From Aurifilum marmelostoma (taxonomy: Eukaryota > Ascomycota > Sordariomycetes > Diaporthales > Cryphonectriaceae): a stretch of DNA of 64,000 bases. Position 1 is the stretch's first letter, and each line of letters opens with the position of its first letter. The notes beneath the pieces were generated by a model, which saw only the letters and a list, made by a program, of their open reading frames with translations, was not told the origin of the DNA and ran no database searches. This document shows positions 23,425-34,282 of the stretch, piece by piece. The position numbers and the translations under genes were made by a program. The stretch is taken from NCBI GenBank assembly GCA_027559495.1, contig JAMXSV010000028.1, forward strand, positions 1,426,001-1,490,000, given 5' to 3'.

Positions 23425-24344
23425 AGAGAGAGGAAGTGAGGAAGAATGCCGAGTACAGCAGTGAAGGGTGATGAGCAGCCCAGATGTTGCGTGTGCAGGA
23501 CGGAAAGCTGGATGAGAGAGTCTGTGTTTTGTTGTTTGGACAAGAAGCCAGATGTAGCTGGTGAATCACTTGTGTCGTTCTATTCTGATCAATACTGTTC
23601 TGTACTGTGGTGTGTATTCCAGGGAACCTTGGAGAAGAGCTGAAGGAGGAGGGGGAGGGGGGTAGGGGGGATGAACAGTGGCAGCACAGGTGGGAAAAGA
23701 TGGGACTCTGGGACGCAAAGACAAGGCAAGGCGTGATATTTTAGATGGACTAGAACCAAAAACAGCCTTTGTTTTCTCCTTTCTCTTGATCCAGCAGCAA
23801 CAGATTCCTGTCTGCCATCCAGTGGTCTTTAATTGAGTGATGCCTTGCCCTGTTCTGTATCAAAGGATGAAGTAGAAGTGAGGAAGGGTGTTGGGTGGTG
23901 ATGGAGGGATGAGGTTGAGAAGACCCCTGCAATCCAGCCAGGCACAGCAAGTACAGTACAGTGGTGGTCCAGCCCAGGCAGAAAATCCAATGCGCTGCTG
24001 CTGCGGAGCTTGGGCCTTTTCCGCTGCCGACCCCAGGTTTTTTTGGTACTATACTTACCACAAGGTACGTACCTCCTGTGGCCCCTCTAGCAGAGCCTTA
24101 CCGTCTAAGCTGCCTGATCCCTGTCCACTGCAGAAGTCAATGATTTGATCACCCAAGCTCTCTCTCTCTCTCTCACACTCACTCAGCTTTGCAGAGCTTC
24201 TGGTTTGCCAGCCGACTACCAACAACAACGTCCCACCTTTTCAACACACCACCACCACCACCACCACCACCAACAACCCCACCCCCTCCTCCCTCCACAT
24301 CTTTGAACACAGCAGCTGTCTGCTGCCTTGACCTGTCCCTCAAG
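23379..24344. promoter_or_regulatory. Divergent promoter CstF64 / PHB2
   Basis: The 966 bp between divergent starts. It contains a (TG) dinucleotide repeat at about 23391-23419 just upstream of CstF64, and CT-rich and (CAC) repeats at about 24163-24175 and 24247-24270 in the presumed PHB2 leader. Confidence 0.5.
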
Positions 24345-25457
24345 ATGTCGAACCGGAATCCGATGGAGGAGTATATGCAGCGCCTGCAAGCTGTCGCGCG
24401 ACAGGGTCGAGGCGGTTTCCCCGGTGGCAAGCCACCACAGTTTGCCTTTGGCGCCCTCGGCGGCCTGATCCTCCTCGTCGGAGGCGGCATGGCCCTGAGC
24501 AATGCGCTCTTCAACGTCGATGGTGGTCACAGGGCGATCAAGTACAAGAGGATAAGTGGTGTGGGCAAGGAGATCTACAGCGAGGGTGAGTCCCGGAAGC
24601 CCCGGCTGGTCCTGGCTGCCCGGTACGGATAAGGTGGCGGAGCGTGTCCTGGGACTGACCTGGTGGGCTGCAAACAGGAACGCATCTCAAGCTGCCCTGG
24701 TTCGAGCAGGAGATCATCTACGACGTGCGAGCGAAGCCCCGGAACGTGTCCTCCCTCACCGGCACCAAGGACCTGCAGATGGTCAACATCACCTGCCGTG
24801 TCCTGTCCAGACCAGAGGTCCAGGCCCTGCCCCAGATCTACCGGACCCTCGGCCAAGACTACGACGAGCGGGTGCTGCCCTCGATCGTGAACGAGGTCCT
24901 CAAGAGCGTGGTGGCCCAGTTCAACGCCAGCCAGCTCATCACCCAGCGAGAGATGGTCGCCAGGCTCGTGCGGGACAACCTCTCCCGGAGGGCCATGCGC
25001 TTCAACATCCTGCTGGACGACGTGTCCCTGACGGTATGTGCCTGGCTATACACACCTTGCGACCTCAAACAACATCTTACTCTTCTTCGATACTGACCCG
25101 TTCCTCCTCTGTCCTCTCTCCTCTCTCTAGCACCTCGCATTTTCTCCCGAGTTCACCGCGGCAGTAGAGGCAAAGCAGGTCGCACAGCAGGAGGCGCAGC
25201 GGGCGGCGTTCGTCGTCGACAAGGCCCGCCAGGAGAAGCAGGCAATGGTGGTCAAGGCGCAGGGTGAGGCACGCTCTGCAGAGCTGATTGGCGACGCCAT
25301 CAGGAAGAACAAGGCGTACGTCGAGCTGAAGAAGCTCGAGAACGCGAGGGCCATCGCCCAGATCATGCAGGAGAACGGCGGCAAGAACAGGCTGCTGCTG
25401 GACTCGGAGGGGCTGGGCTTGAATGTGTTTGAGAAAAAGGAGGGTGAGAACAAATGA
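24345..25457 (+). CDS. PHB2: Prohibitin-2
   Basis: Predicted 307-residue prohibitin-2, which alternates with prohibitin-1 in ring complexes of the mitochondrial inner membrane that scaffold proteases and stabilise respiratory subunits. Exons 24345-24585, 24678-25033 and 25131-25457 join in phase. An N-terminal Gly-rich segment precedes a single membrane anchor (FGALGGLILLVGGGMALSNA). The SPFH/PHB domain follows: NVDGGHRAIKYKRISGV, THLKLPWFEQEIIYDVRAKPRNV, VNITCRVLSRP, LPSIVNEVLKSVVAQFNAS and NILLDDVSLTHLAFSPEFT. A C-terminal coiled coil (VAQQEAQRAAFVVDKARQEK) completes the protein. Length and every block match Phb2 rather than Phb1. A G13 run starts about 40 bp after the stop. Confidence 0.96.
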
Positions 25458-26155
25458 AAAGAAAGAGATGGGGAAAAAGAAAAAGGGAAGCGGGAGGGGG
25501 GGGGGGGGGCATGGTTTGGAATCAGATGCAACCTCTCTCTCTCTCTTGACATCTGAAGCAGGCCTACCGATTCTGGGGGATACCTACCTCTCTGTGTAAA
25601 ATTAATACTGTCTCAACTTTTTTTGCCCAGTTGTCTGGGCTGATGACTTAAGAAAGAAGGGGTAGGAAAATAAAAATAAAAAGATATGCCCCATATTGAT
25701 TGGCCTCTTCAATTTCGCCTCTGGAAAATGCCATCTGACTGCTATCTTGGGTGGACGATGTACTAAAAGAAGTACTTATGTAGTGACTACTCCCACAGTT
25801 CCAGGGGATACCCCGCAGCTGTTAGGTGCCTGCCCCCAGGACAGGTACCCTGTCCAGTGCCCCTCAGTGACTTAATAAACCTAGGCCCACAGGCAATCAG
25901 TCAGTCAGTCAGTCAGTCAGTCATCCATCCGCCGTCTGCTCTGCTAAGCTGATCAACTCCTCAACAACAAGGCAGGAGACAAATAACCGACATTTGCTGT
26001 TGTTCTTTTTCTGGCAAGGAAACAAAAGGGACGAGAAGAAAAGAAAAGAAGAAAATTCAAATACGACCAAGTTCAAACACCCCTTCGTCTTCTCACCCGA
26101 TCTAAAAGACAGTCACCTCCAAAGTCCGTGGCCTCTCAGCAACATCACAGTCAAG
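25458..26155. other. Intergenic region PHB2 to NEDD8
   Basis: Holds the PHB2 3' region, with a G13 run at 25497-25509 and a (CAGT) tetranucleotide repeat at about 25896-25922, and the promoter of the NEDD8 gene. Confidence 0.5.
25896..25922 (+). repeat. (CAGT)n tetranucleotide repeat
   Basis: About 6.5 perfect CAGT/TCAG units upstream of the NEDD8 gene. Confidence 0.85.
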
Positions 26156-26691
26156 ATGCAGATCAAGTACGTCTTCCCCCCCCCCCCCCCCCTCCACCAG
26201 CCAGCCATCCTTTGTACTTTCGACGACCACAACGCAGACCAGAAAGAAGGCTGACGAGTTCATCTGCCGGTGCACAGGGTGCGTACGCTCACCGGCAAGG
26301 AGATCGAGCTCGATATCGAGGAGAGCTACCTGGTACGACGACACCCCTTCCCTGGTCACAGACATGCCCAGCAACAGCCGGCTGACACCCAGCCGGTCGA
26401 TACACACATACACAGATCTCCCAGATCAAGGAGCAGGTAGAAGAGAAGGAGGGCATCCCGCCCGTGCAGCAGCGTCTGATCTACCAGGGAAAACAGATGT
26501 GAGTGGTTTGCCCCTCTACCACCACCACCAGTCTCACGCGGGCGGGGCTCAATGAAGAAACAAGACATCCATCCGGCTGACTGTTTGAGATGATTTTCCC
26601 CAGGGCCGACGAGAAGAAGGCCTCGGACTACTCGCTTGAGGGAGGAAACGTCCTGCACCTGGTGCTCGCTCTGAGAGGCGGGTCCCAATAG
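26156..26691 (+). CDS. RUB1: NEDD8 / Rub1 ubiquitin-like modifier
   Basis: Predicted 78-residue NEDD8 precursor, the modifier that activates cullin-RING ligases. Four small exons, 26156-26166, 26278-26332, 26416-26498 and 26604-26691, join in phase. The product begins MQIKVRTLTGKEIELDIE and contains EEKEGIPPVQQRLIYQGKQM, ADEKKASDY and LEGGNVLHLVLALRGG. ELDIE and the Ala before the terminal RGG (ALRGG, where ubiquitin has RLRGG) mark it as NEDD8 rather than ubiquitin. Two residues (SQ) follow Gly76, so it needs C-terminal processing. Intron 1 contains a C17 run just after the donor. Elongin A, next door, is also a cullin-ligase component, an association that may be chance. Confidence 0.97.
26176..26192 (+). 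repeat. Poly(C) tract in NEDD8 intron 1
   Basis: Run of 17 C starting 9 bases after the donor, on the sense strand. Confidence 0.9.
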
Positions 26692-27522
26692 ACACATACA
26701 CACACACCCGCTGCGAATCGAATTCTTGTCCGAGGCTCTCCCGGGATTACGACGTGGCCGGTCGGATTCAGGGGAGAAGCGGGCATCACAGGCCTGCCCT
26801 GCCTTGGCGTAATGGATAGAGACACCAACTACCACATAAGTGGGGGGAGGAAGAGGCGATAGCTCGAGAGGGAGAGGATAGACGTATAAGATTGCTGGAA
26901 GGGGCAAGGTGGCCGACGTCTCAGGCGGCCGGAAGAAGCATTGTGAATGTGGAACGGGCTGATGTTCCTCGTCTGGAAGGGCAGGCTCGAGGGCGTTCAT
27001 CGTGAGGGAAGGAGGGGAAGAGGTGCTCACATCAACCCTCTTACCTTTTCAAGATCATATGACCAGGGTAGCAGGCAATGAAGCGTGTTGATTTTTTTCA
27101 AGTAATTCTTTTTGGTATCTAATCGTACAGGAGAAAGCCTCGGCTCTCCATGGGTATACTGCATTGATGCATACTAGTGATGCGAAAAAGGACCATGCTT
27201 TCTTTCCTTCACCGAGATGTCCTGCCTGAGTACTGAAATACAAAGAATGGGTATGTTCGCAACTCCCTCGCGAAAATAAGAAAAACAAAGAAATCATACA
27301 GTCTTGTCCCTGTGACGCCGTCCATCTTCAACCGATCCAGAACGCCCGGCTGTTGAACTAAATCAGTTTCCTAGAAAGCCAGTCCCTGGTGCCCACCATC
27401 GATCCAAGTGACGGTCTACTCAGGCCGTAGACCAACAAAGGAAAAAACAAAATAAAACAAAACAAAACAAAACAAAAACTTCCATAACCAGAAGACAAAG
27501 TTTGTCAGTGACGCCGTGTTCC
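26692..27522. other. Convergent intergenic region
   Basis: Between the convergent ends of NEDD8 and elongin A. It holds 3' UTRs and an AAAAC-rich stretch near 27440-27478. No gene seen. Confidence 0.5.
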
Positions 27523-28874
27523 TCAAATACGCTTCTTCGGCATGAACACATCCACCTTCTTCCTCTTCCGGGGAGGCGCAGCACCTGGTGGGCTCCCAGG
27601 GCCACTGCCGGTGGGCGAACCCGCAGAGCTGCCCGCTCCAGGCGCCGTGTCCGGGGCAGGACGGTCTCTCGGGGGGCTTGCCCGTAGGTATCTCTGGCTG
27701 AGCCGTGAGGCAGATGTCGACGGTGCAGTCGCGGGCGCGTTGGTGATCGTCGTGGAGGATGTGGACTTTGAGCCTGAGCTGGAAGCCGCCGGGGGGGCAT
27801 TCTTGGTGATGACCCTTTGCTGTTGCTTGGCGAGGCTACCACCAGGGAATAGCAGGTCCGTTGTCGTCTGGAAGGCCGCGGTCTTTGGCTTTCTCGGCGT
27901 CGATGATGGTGTGGTTGAGCTGCCTGCGATGGACGGTCGAGGACCACCACCACCCAACACGGCCCTGGACGGTGCGGCCTGAGACTTGATACCACCAGAC
28001 GTAGACGGCTCCTTAGCAGCCAGTAGTCGGGCCTCGCGTCTCGCGCGCTCCTGCTCGGCAGCTGAAGGGACAGGGGGAGGCCTCGCGGCGCGGGGGATGA
28101 ACTTGGGCTGCCTGCTGATGCGGACCTCCTCCGCCAGGCCCCGGGGAACCTTCCTGATGCTGGCAGGGCCCTTGGCTCCGGTCCGCACCCACGTCTTGGC
28201 CAGCGCCCTGCGCCTGCTCTCCTCCTTGGCCGCCCTCTTGGCCGCCTGGACGGCATTCTTTGCACGAGGCGCGTACGCGCGGTCAAAGCCGCCGCCTACT
28301 GTCAGGCGGGTTCCCTTCTGGATGGACCTGATGGCCGAGGGAGACACGACCCTGGCCGACTTGGCCAGCTCGGCCTGGGCTCGCTCCTCTGCGGACATCT
28401 CCATCCTGGCTATGTCCTCTGCCTCTTTGGCTTCTTTGGTGGGGTGAAATTGGTCAGTATGATGTGAGGACGCGGTCGAACGGACAGCAATGGGGTTGAT
28501 ATGAAGACAAGGAGGGAGAAGAAAAGAAAGAAGAATGGAAACTCACTGTCCTCATCCCACCACTGAAAATACAACTCGCGCCATGACGAGGGAAGGACGG
28601 GTTCGTCTGTCTCCTGCTCGGCCTTGAGATCCTTCATGAACATGTTGAGCTTCTTGGTGAACTGCTTTCTGAGGAACGCCTCCCATAGAAAATCAGAATA
28701 CTCGAGGACGTGCTCTGACGTCTCCTCGATGAAGGCAAGCTGCTCGGGCTTCTTGACGAGGACCAGAAGGTCTTTGGCTTTCCATGGCGCCAGATTCTCG
28801 GGTATGTACTGTACTTGATCGATGTTGGCTCTGGCAACCCGCCTAGCAAGGTCACTGAGGGTGGGAACACCCAT
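27523..28874 (-). CDS. ELA1: Elongin A
   Basis: Predicted 412-residue elongin A, which with elongin C supports transcript elongation and a cullin-based ligase acting on stalled RNA polymerase II. Exons are 28547-28874 and 27523-28433, joined by a 113 nt intron. The N-terminus has the BC-box-like MGVPTLSDLARRVARANID followed by the F-box-like block: YIPENLAPWKAKDLLVLV, KKPEQLAFIEE and SDFLWEAFLRKQF. The WRELYFQWWDED motif ends exon 1. The rest is a disordered Arg/Ser/Pro-rich tail ending in the basic RKRKKVDVFMPKKRI. The in-frame reading extends 15 codons further upstream without an ATG into a C13 run followed by AG, so an extra 5' exon is possible; I chose the ATG that gives the normal family start. 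Confidence 0.88.
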
Positions 28875-29640
28875 GTTGGGAGTGACCGTGGACGGCGCGT
28901 CTGTCGAGTTTGTTGACACCTGGGGGGGGGGGGGTATTGTTGCTTTGTCAAGGTAGGGTACTGATCATGTGCAAGTGAGTCACAAAGGAAAGAGTGTGTT
29001 GACTGGGTAACCCGGTTCGCATGAAGAAGCAGGAAGAAAAAAGGAGGGGAGGGGAGGGATAGAATTTGAGAAAGGAGAGGGCACCGCGTCTTTGATCTAA
29101 TTAAGGAACAAGGAGTGGTGGCAGTTGGGTGGTTGAGAAGGTAGATGAAAAGATTGTCCCATTCTACCCAGGAAATTCCAGGTAGTATGAATGCTGCTGC
29201 CGCCCTCACATCCAAGTCCAGAGCACATGATTAGATAGAGGTCGAGTGCATGTGTGTGTGTGTGTGTGTGTGCGTGCGCGTGCTGTCGAAAGATGGGGGA
29301 GGGCAGTTGATCGCGATGTGGAGGGGGAGGAGGAGGAGGAGGAGGAGGGGGAAAGAGATGTCATAAACAGTGATGGCAGCCTTGCACTGTGTTGATTCCC
29401 ACTGCTGCAGCCTCACAGGGCTCACAGGGCCGACGCGCTAGAGGGTTCAGGGGGGGTTCAGGGCCTGGAAGGGCTGGAACAACAGCGCTAACCCAACTGG
29501 GTATTACTGTACAAAGGTACTACGGCAGGCCAAGCTGCAACCTTTGTTTGACCTCGACATTGAAATCCATCCTTCCTCTCCCTCTTCTTTCCCCCCTCTT
29601 CTCTCCTTTTTTTTCTCTCTTCTCCCACAACGATCTGCCT

Positions 29641-29697
<57 letters not shown>

Positions 29698-29704
29698 GCA
29701 GATC
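28875..29704. promoter_or_regulatory. Divergent promoter elongin A / THOC7
   Basis: The 830 bp between divergent starts. It contains G13 at 28922-28934, short GT/GC repeats near 29253-29282, a GGA repeat near 29326-29347, and the long (CA) repeat just before the THOC7 start. Confidence 0.5.
29643..29694 (+). repeat. (CA)26 microsatellite upstream of THOC7
   Basis: Perfect dinucleotide repeat of 26 units ending 10 bases before the ATG at 29705, so almost certainly in the 5' UTR. It is followed by TTGCAG, which could also be an acceptor of a leader intron. Confidence 0.95.
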
Positions 29705-30856
29705 ATGGCGTCCTCCTGGGACCTCCTCGACCCAGACGAGGAAAATCAACTCCACAAGTCGCGCCTCTTCAGCATCGAGGAGAAGCCCTTCAAGCGCATC
29801 ACCAAGCGCCTCGCGACCATCAACCAGCTCGCCAACAGCAAGATCCGACAGACCCTGACACCGCCGCCCGAGCCGCAGAGCAATGGCACCGACGCGTCCA
29901 GACAAGACGGCGACGAGGGCGACGAGGACACCGTGCCGACGACGGATTTTGCCCAGCTCAAGGAGGACATCACCCTCGACTTTGCGGCCTTCGACTACAC
30001 GATCGGCCGGCTACAGTTCCTGCAGTCGGCCAACGCAGGCCAGCGCGAGAGATATTCGGCAGAGCGGGGCCAGATCCTAGACACGTGCGCCAGGGTGCGC
30101 GACAGCACGGCGCAGCTGAGGCTGCAGCTGACGGCGGCGCAGGAGACGCGGGCGAGGCGGCAGGCGTGGGACGGGCTGGCGCGGGCGATCCTGGAGAACA
30201 AGGCGCTGCAGGAGCGGCCCAAGGCGGCGGCGGGGATCGACAAGCTGGAGGAGGAGTGCCGCCAGCTCGAGGCGGAGAGCGAGACGTACGCGGTCACGTG
30301 GCGGGAGCGGCGGGAGCAGTTCAGCCGGATCATGGACGAGAGCATGCGGCTGCGGCGGCTGATCCGCGACGAGAAGGAGGAGGTCGAGAGGCGCGAGGGC
30401 ATGGACGAGGACGGCGAGGGTGCCGGGGAGGGCGCCGGGGAGGGGGATGCCGGCGCAGAAGGGCACACGCCGCGGCCGGGCAGCGCCAGCGGGAACGCGA
30501 CGCCCAGGCCTGACGCCGCAGTGGGGGTTGCCTCTGCGGTTCCCAAGGGGCTCGGCGAGGAGGGAGGGGCCGGAACACCTCGGGCGGTGTCTGTGGGCGG
30601 GAGGACGCCGATGCGCGACAGCCCTGCGCCTGGTGCGAGCGAGGGCGGGCTGAAACCACCACCACCAGAGGCGTCGGGCGGACTCTCACAGGCCGGAAGC
30701 CGGGATCCATCGCCTGCGAGGAGTGTGGAGCCGCCTGAGGCGCGGCCCCAGAGCGGAGAGGACGTCGAGATGGGTGAGTCTCGATCAGAGGCTGCGCCGA
30801 CACCGCCGGCTGCGGGTGACGGTCAGGCTGCGGAGGACAAGATGGACATCTCATGA
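29705..30856 (+). CDS. THOC7: THO complex subunit 7
   Basis: Predicted 383-residue single-exon protein of the THOC7/Mft1 family, part of the THO complex that couples transcription to mRNA export and prevents R-loops. The N-terminus carries the family block: WDLLDPDEENQLHKSRLF, SIEEKPFKRITKRLATINQL. A long predicted coiled coil follows from about residue 80 to 240 (TTDFAQLKEDITLDFAAFDYT, then QFLQSANAGQRERYSAE and Arg/Glu-rich heptads). The last ~140 residues are low-complexity Gly/Pro/Ala/Glu and probably disordered. The ATG follows a (CA)26 leader repeat. It is divergent from elongin A and converges on tubulin cofactor A. Confidence 0.9.
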   Translation: MASSWDLLDPDEENQLHKSRLFSIEEKPFKRITKRLATINQLANSKIRQTLTPPPEPQSNGTDASRQDGDEGDEDTVPTTDFAQLKEDITLDFAAFDYTIGRLQFLQSANAGQRERYSAERGQILDTCARVRDSTAQLRLQLTAAQETRARRQAWDGLARAILENKALQERPKAAAGIDKLEEECRQLEAESETYAVTWRERREQFSRIMDESMRLRRLIRDEKEEVERREGMDEDGEGAGEGAGEGDAGAEGHTPRPGSASGNATPRPDAAVGVASAVPKGLGEEGGAGTPRAVSVGGRTPMRDSPAPGASEGGLKPPPPEASGGLSQAGSRDPSPARSVEPPEARPQSGEDVEMGESRSEAAPTPPAAGDGQAAEDKMDIS

Positions 30857-31190
30857 TGAGAACAAGCAGGACGGGCATGTTGGTTTTGGTTTGAGAGTCT
30901 AGTATTCGTACAGAGATACCCACACCCTATAGCACAGTGACGAATACACAGCCGACTTTCACCTCAAAAGACTCATGTTGCCACCAAGTTCATAGTAGTA
31001 GTAGTAGTAGTACTATTACCACCACCACGTGAGCTCATAGTACCATCTTGATATCGCGCTCCGCCAAAGCCCTGAAGTTGAGGCGATGAAGAGAGAGCAG
31101 CAGTCGGCTCAAAAAGTCCTTCTAATCTCCTACCCTAGAGAAGACCGAATCCATCCACTACTGCTCAAGCAAGCTGCTCCCACCTCCCGA
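30857..31190. other. Convergent intergenic region
   Basis: Between convergent THOC7 and tubulin cofactor A; contains a (GTA)n stretch near 30992-31010 and nothing else notable. Confidence 0.5.
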
Positions 31191-31685
31191 CTACGAATCA
31201 CGAGCCCTGAGGGCATCCTGGCCCTCGCTGAGAGCCAGCCTGGCCCGCGCCAGCTCGTCCGCGGGGCCGTCCTCGCTCTCGGCGAGGGCGATCTGCTCCT
31301 CCAGCTTGGAGACGGCGTCGGCGATGCGGCCTCGCAGGGGCCCAAAGATGGCCTTGGTCTCTTCTAGGGCTCTTTTCTATAGACACCATCGTGAAAAAGA
31401 CAGTCAGCCTTCTTCTTCTTTTTTTTTTTGGGGGGGGGCCTAAGGGAAGGTGTATAGTTTTGGGCATGGTCAATTGGGGGGGGGGGGGGGATGACTAACC
31501 TCCTGTTTCAGCATGTAGCCTGCGTTCTCGTCCTGCTGCCCGGCGGCGTCGGGGTTCTGGGCGTCTGTCTCGAGCTTCTCGACGCGGGCCTGCTGGCGGG
31601 CTAGGTCCTTGTGGTAGTAGGCCTCCTCCTTGACCAGGCGCGTGACGGAGGAGGTGGCGATGGAGAGGGGGCTTGGGGCGGGCAT
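31191..31685 (-). CDS. RBL2: Tubulin-specific chaperone A (TBCA)
   Basis: Predicted 123-residue tubulin-folding cofactor A, which captures beta-tubulin released from CCT. Exons 31500-31685 and 31191-31376 are each 186 nt and join in phase 0. Recognisable blocks are PSPLSIATSSVTRLVKEEAYYHKDLA, AGYMLKQEKRALEETKAIFGPLR and RIADAVSKLEEQIAL, giving the three-helix bundle of the family. A short acidic/Gln loop (QNPDAAGQQDEN) lies between helices 1 and 2. The intron contains sense-strand poly(C) immediately after the donor (plus-strand G15 at 31476-31490). Length is normal for the family. Confidence 0.95.
31476..31490 (+). repeat. Poly(G) tract inside TBCA intron
   Basis: Run of 15 G on the plus strand, poly(C) in the TBCA sense strand, starting 9 bases after the donor. 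Confidence 0.9.
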
Positions 31686-33282
31686 GATAATGAGGGGTGG
31701 TGTTTCTTCTCCTCCTTCAGAATGTTAAATAGAGGGACTGTTTCTGGAGGTGAAGGACCAAAGGTTTGTACAGAGAATAAGTGGTTGTTGATGGGGTGCA
31801 AGTGTGCTTGATATGTGGATTGTTGCCTGGAGTTTGTTGGCTTGGGTGGTGTCGTCGTAGTGAGCTGTGGTGTGTGTGTGTAATTACTGTACAAATAATT
31901 ATGGTGGGGCTTCTGTGGACTTAAAGTGGTTGTTGCCTCGCGTCGTCAGGGCAGCGACGTGTTTCTGCCTTGTGCTGGTGGGGATGACGGCGTGAATTTT
32001 GAGACTTGAGGTCAGTCGAGATCTTGAATTGATACATGATTTAGATGTATCAGAATGAAATAAGAGAAAATGTCTTTGAATTATTTTGGTCTTTTTTTTT
32101 TCGCTACTCGGGGGGGGGGGGGGCCTCTTAAGTGGTGACGGCTGCCCCTCGAACGCCTCTACCACCCCGCCATTAAACCAGATAAATTAGAGCACTGAAA
32201 GGTAAATAAATAAAAATAAAAAAAATCTCGAGTATTATTAGAATATTCCTGTTGTATATCTGACATCGAACTTAAATCAAATTCGGTCAATAAAATCAGT
32301 TCCAAAGCTTCACCACCAGAGGCAGTAGCAGTGATGTCTGCTCTGGCAGGGCTACTCGGGACCCCTCAGAGACAAGCTACCATTTCTGTATATATGTCGT
32401 GATTTGTGTATACTATACAACCCATTTCTATTTATAAACAATTACTTCTGGCCTCCCAGGTCCAAAGTCAAATCGACACACCATCAAATACGGTTTGGGA
32501 CACGCGGTCTGGGGCGAGAGAGTCGGGCTCCCGCGGACCAGATATGGATAATCCATCCCCATCCTCGAATGCTACATGAGGTACTTGATCAACATGGACA
32601 TCATAGTACAGCAAGTCATGCACCGTCTCCGTTGGAGTGATGTCGGGCATTATCTGCTTCAGGCCGGGCCTCCGTCTTGTCGTTCCGAGGGCTGCTGAGG
32701 AAGATGCTGTCATGATAGAATAGATTGATGACAATATATATGAAGAGACACCAAAAATTGTCAGTCACCATTCAACTTTCTGATGATGTATTAAGTGACA
32801 GATTGGGCCTGTTCCAATACAATACCGGGAGTACAGTAATTGTCTGCCCCCTCTCTCACAACCCAAAGGTCCAAGAATTGATCGACAGCCCCATCGCACA
32901 TGACCATGAGCTACATACCACGTATGGAACTTATCTACTCTATATACTGACTTACAAAGGCGATTCGCCCTCGGCATTGTCCATAGTGTCAATGATTGCC
33001 CCTTCCCCCCCCCCTCTCCGGGGCCATCCCCGGGGTCTCCTCTTGCGCTAATGGATGACGAGCTGCTTTCCCAACCCGTCCAAGCGCCGTCACGTCCCGT
33101 CTCTTGCTTTCCATCTCCGCCATGTCTGTTGGTCGTTACTTCCTGCCCTCATCTCTCTCTCTTCCTAACTCGGTTGTCGGGTAGTCACGACCCACGCCAC
33201 TGTGCAGTGGTTCTTGACTAGAGTAGGCGTTGGTTATACTATGGTACTATCATGCAGCAGGCGCTTCCCCCTTCTCCTTCTA

Positions 33283-33329
33283 CCTCCTCCTCCTCCTCCT
33301 CCTCCTCCTCCTCCTCCTCCTCCTCCTCC
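33283..33329 (+). repeat. (CCT)n trinucleotide repeat
   Basis: About 15 near-perfect CCT units; long open frames here are translations of this repeat. Confidence 0.9.
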
Positions 33330-34212
33330 ACCTTCTCCTCCACCACTATCCACACCGATGTCCACACACACACACACACACATACACACCTTTGTCCCTC
33401 CACCCTCTTTATATAACACAATGTTGGTTGTCCCGAAGCTCCAACGGGGTCTCTCTGCACGAGTCACGTGCTCAAACTATGCCGCCGCTATCACATGGCT
33501 CTGTCGTGGGGAAGCGAGGTTGGTTGGAACCGGCCTGCACATCATCTCTAGGGCTTCCCGGCTGTCCTCCTCCTCCACCTTGACACACCAACCCCCCCCC
33601 CCTTTCTCCGGGGTCTCGGCAGACAACCCATCCCTACTCATGCTTCTCCTCCTCCTCCTCTTCCACCGCATGGCTCTCGGACAGCTTCTCCTTCCCGGTT
33701 CGGGGGCCCGTCCGCACACACACTAGATAAATAGCAGGTCTGGTCCCTGATTCGTATTTGCTGTGGGAAGGGCTATACCTGTTCCCATGTAGGCGCCACT
33801 AATTATCCCACAGAGACTTTGAAACAGGCCGTTTTAGGTGCTCTACTCTTTTTTTTATTTTTATCTTTTTATTATCGTCGTCTAGTCTCCTCGTCTCAAT
33901 AAGTCGACCCGTCTTCGCCCTTATTCTTTGGCCCAATAATATCAACTGTATTGGTCACGTCGTCTGTGTGTCTTGACGAGAAACTTCACACGTCGTCGAA
34001 CTGGTGCTGCTACAATTGTGGAGGGGGAAGAATTGTGAATCACCACTTGCCAGACTCGTTACTACTCTGGCTTGCTCTTGGTCTCTGTATTTTTGAGACT
34101 TCGGGTTGGATGCACTGATAATCTCTACATATACTTGCTCTTGTGCTTGAAACAGTTCTCTCGAGACTCGACAGCACTCGGTGATCGAGAGAGGGAAAAA
34201 GAAGGGAAATAA

Positions 34213-34250
34213 AGAAGAAGAAGAAGAAGAAGAAGAAGAAGAAGAAGAAG
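34213..34250 (+). repeat. (GAA)n repeat upstream of P450
   Basis: About 12 GAA/AAG units ending about 30 bases before the P450 start codon, probably in its 5' UTR. Confidence 0.9.
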
Positions 34251-34282
34251 GAAAGAAAAAGATCAAAACAGGCAACTCAACC

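Larger units (their letters stand above)
31686..34282. other. 2.6 kb divergent intergenic region TBCA / P450
   Basis: Holds AT-rich DNA near 31880-32300, G14 at 32110-32123, a (CCT)n tract at 33283-33329, a short CA repeat near 33365-33385 and a (GAA)n tract at 34213-34250 just upstream of the P450. An 82-codon minus-strand frame (32468-32713) is the only non-repetitive ORF and I do not recognise it. Confidence 0.5.

Noticed and set aside
32468..32734. Minus-strand frame beginning MTASSSAALGTTRR, 82 codons from the ATG
   Set aside because: Looks somewhat protein-like, but no family resemblance, no introns and no neighbours support it. RNA evidence would be needed.
33202..33726. 174-codon plus-strand frame
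   Set aside because: Mostly a translation of the (CCT)n and (CA)n repeats.
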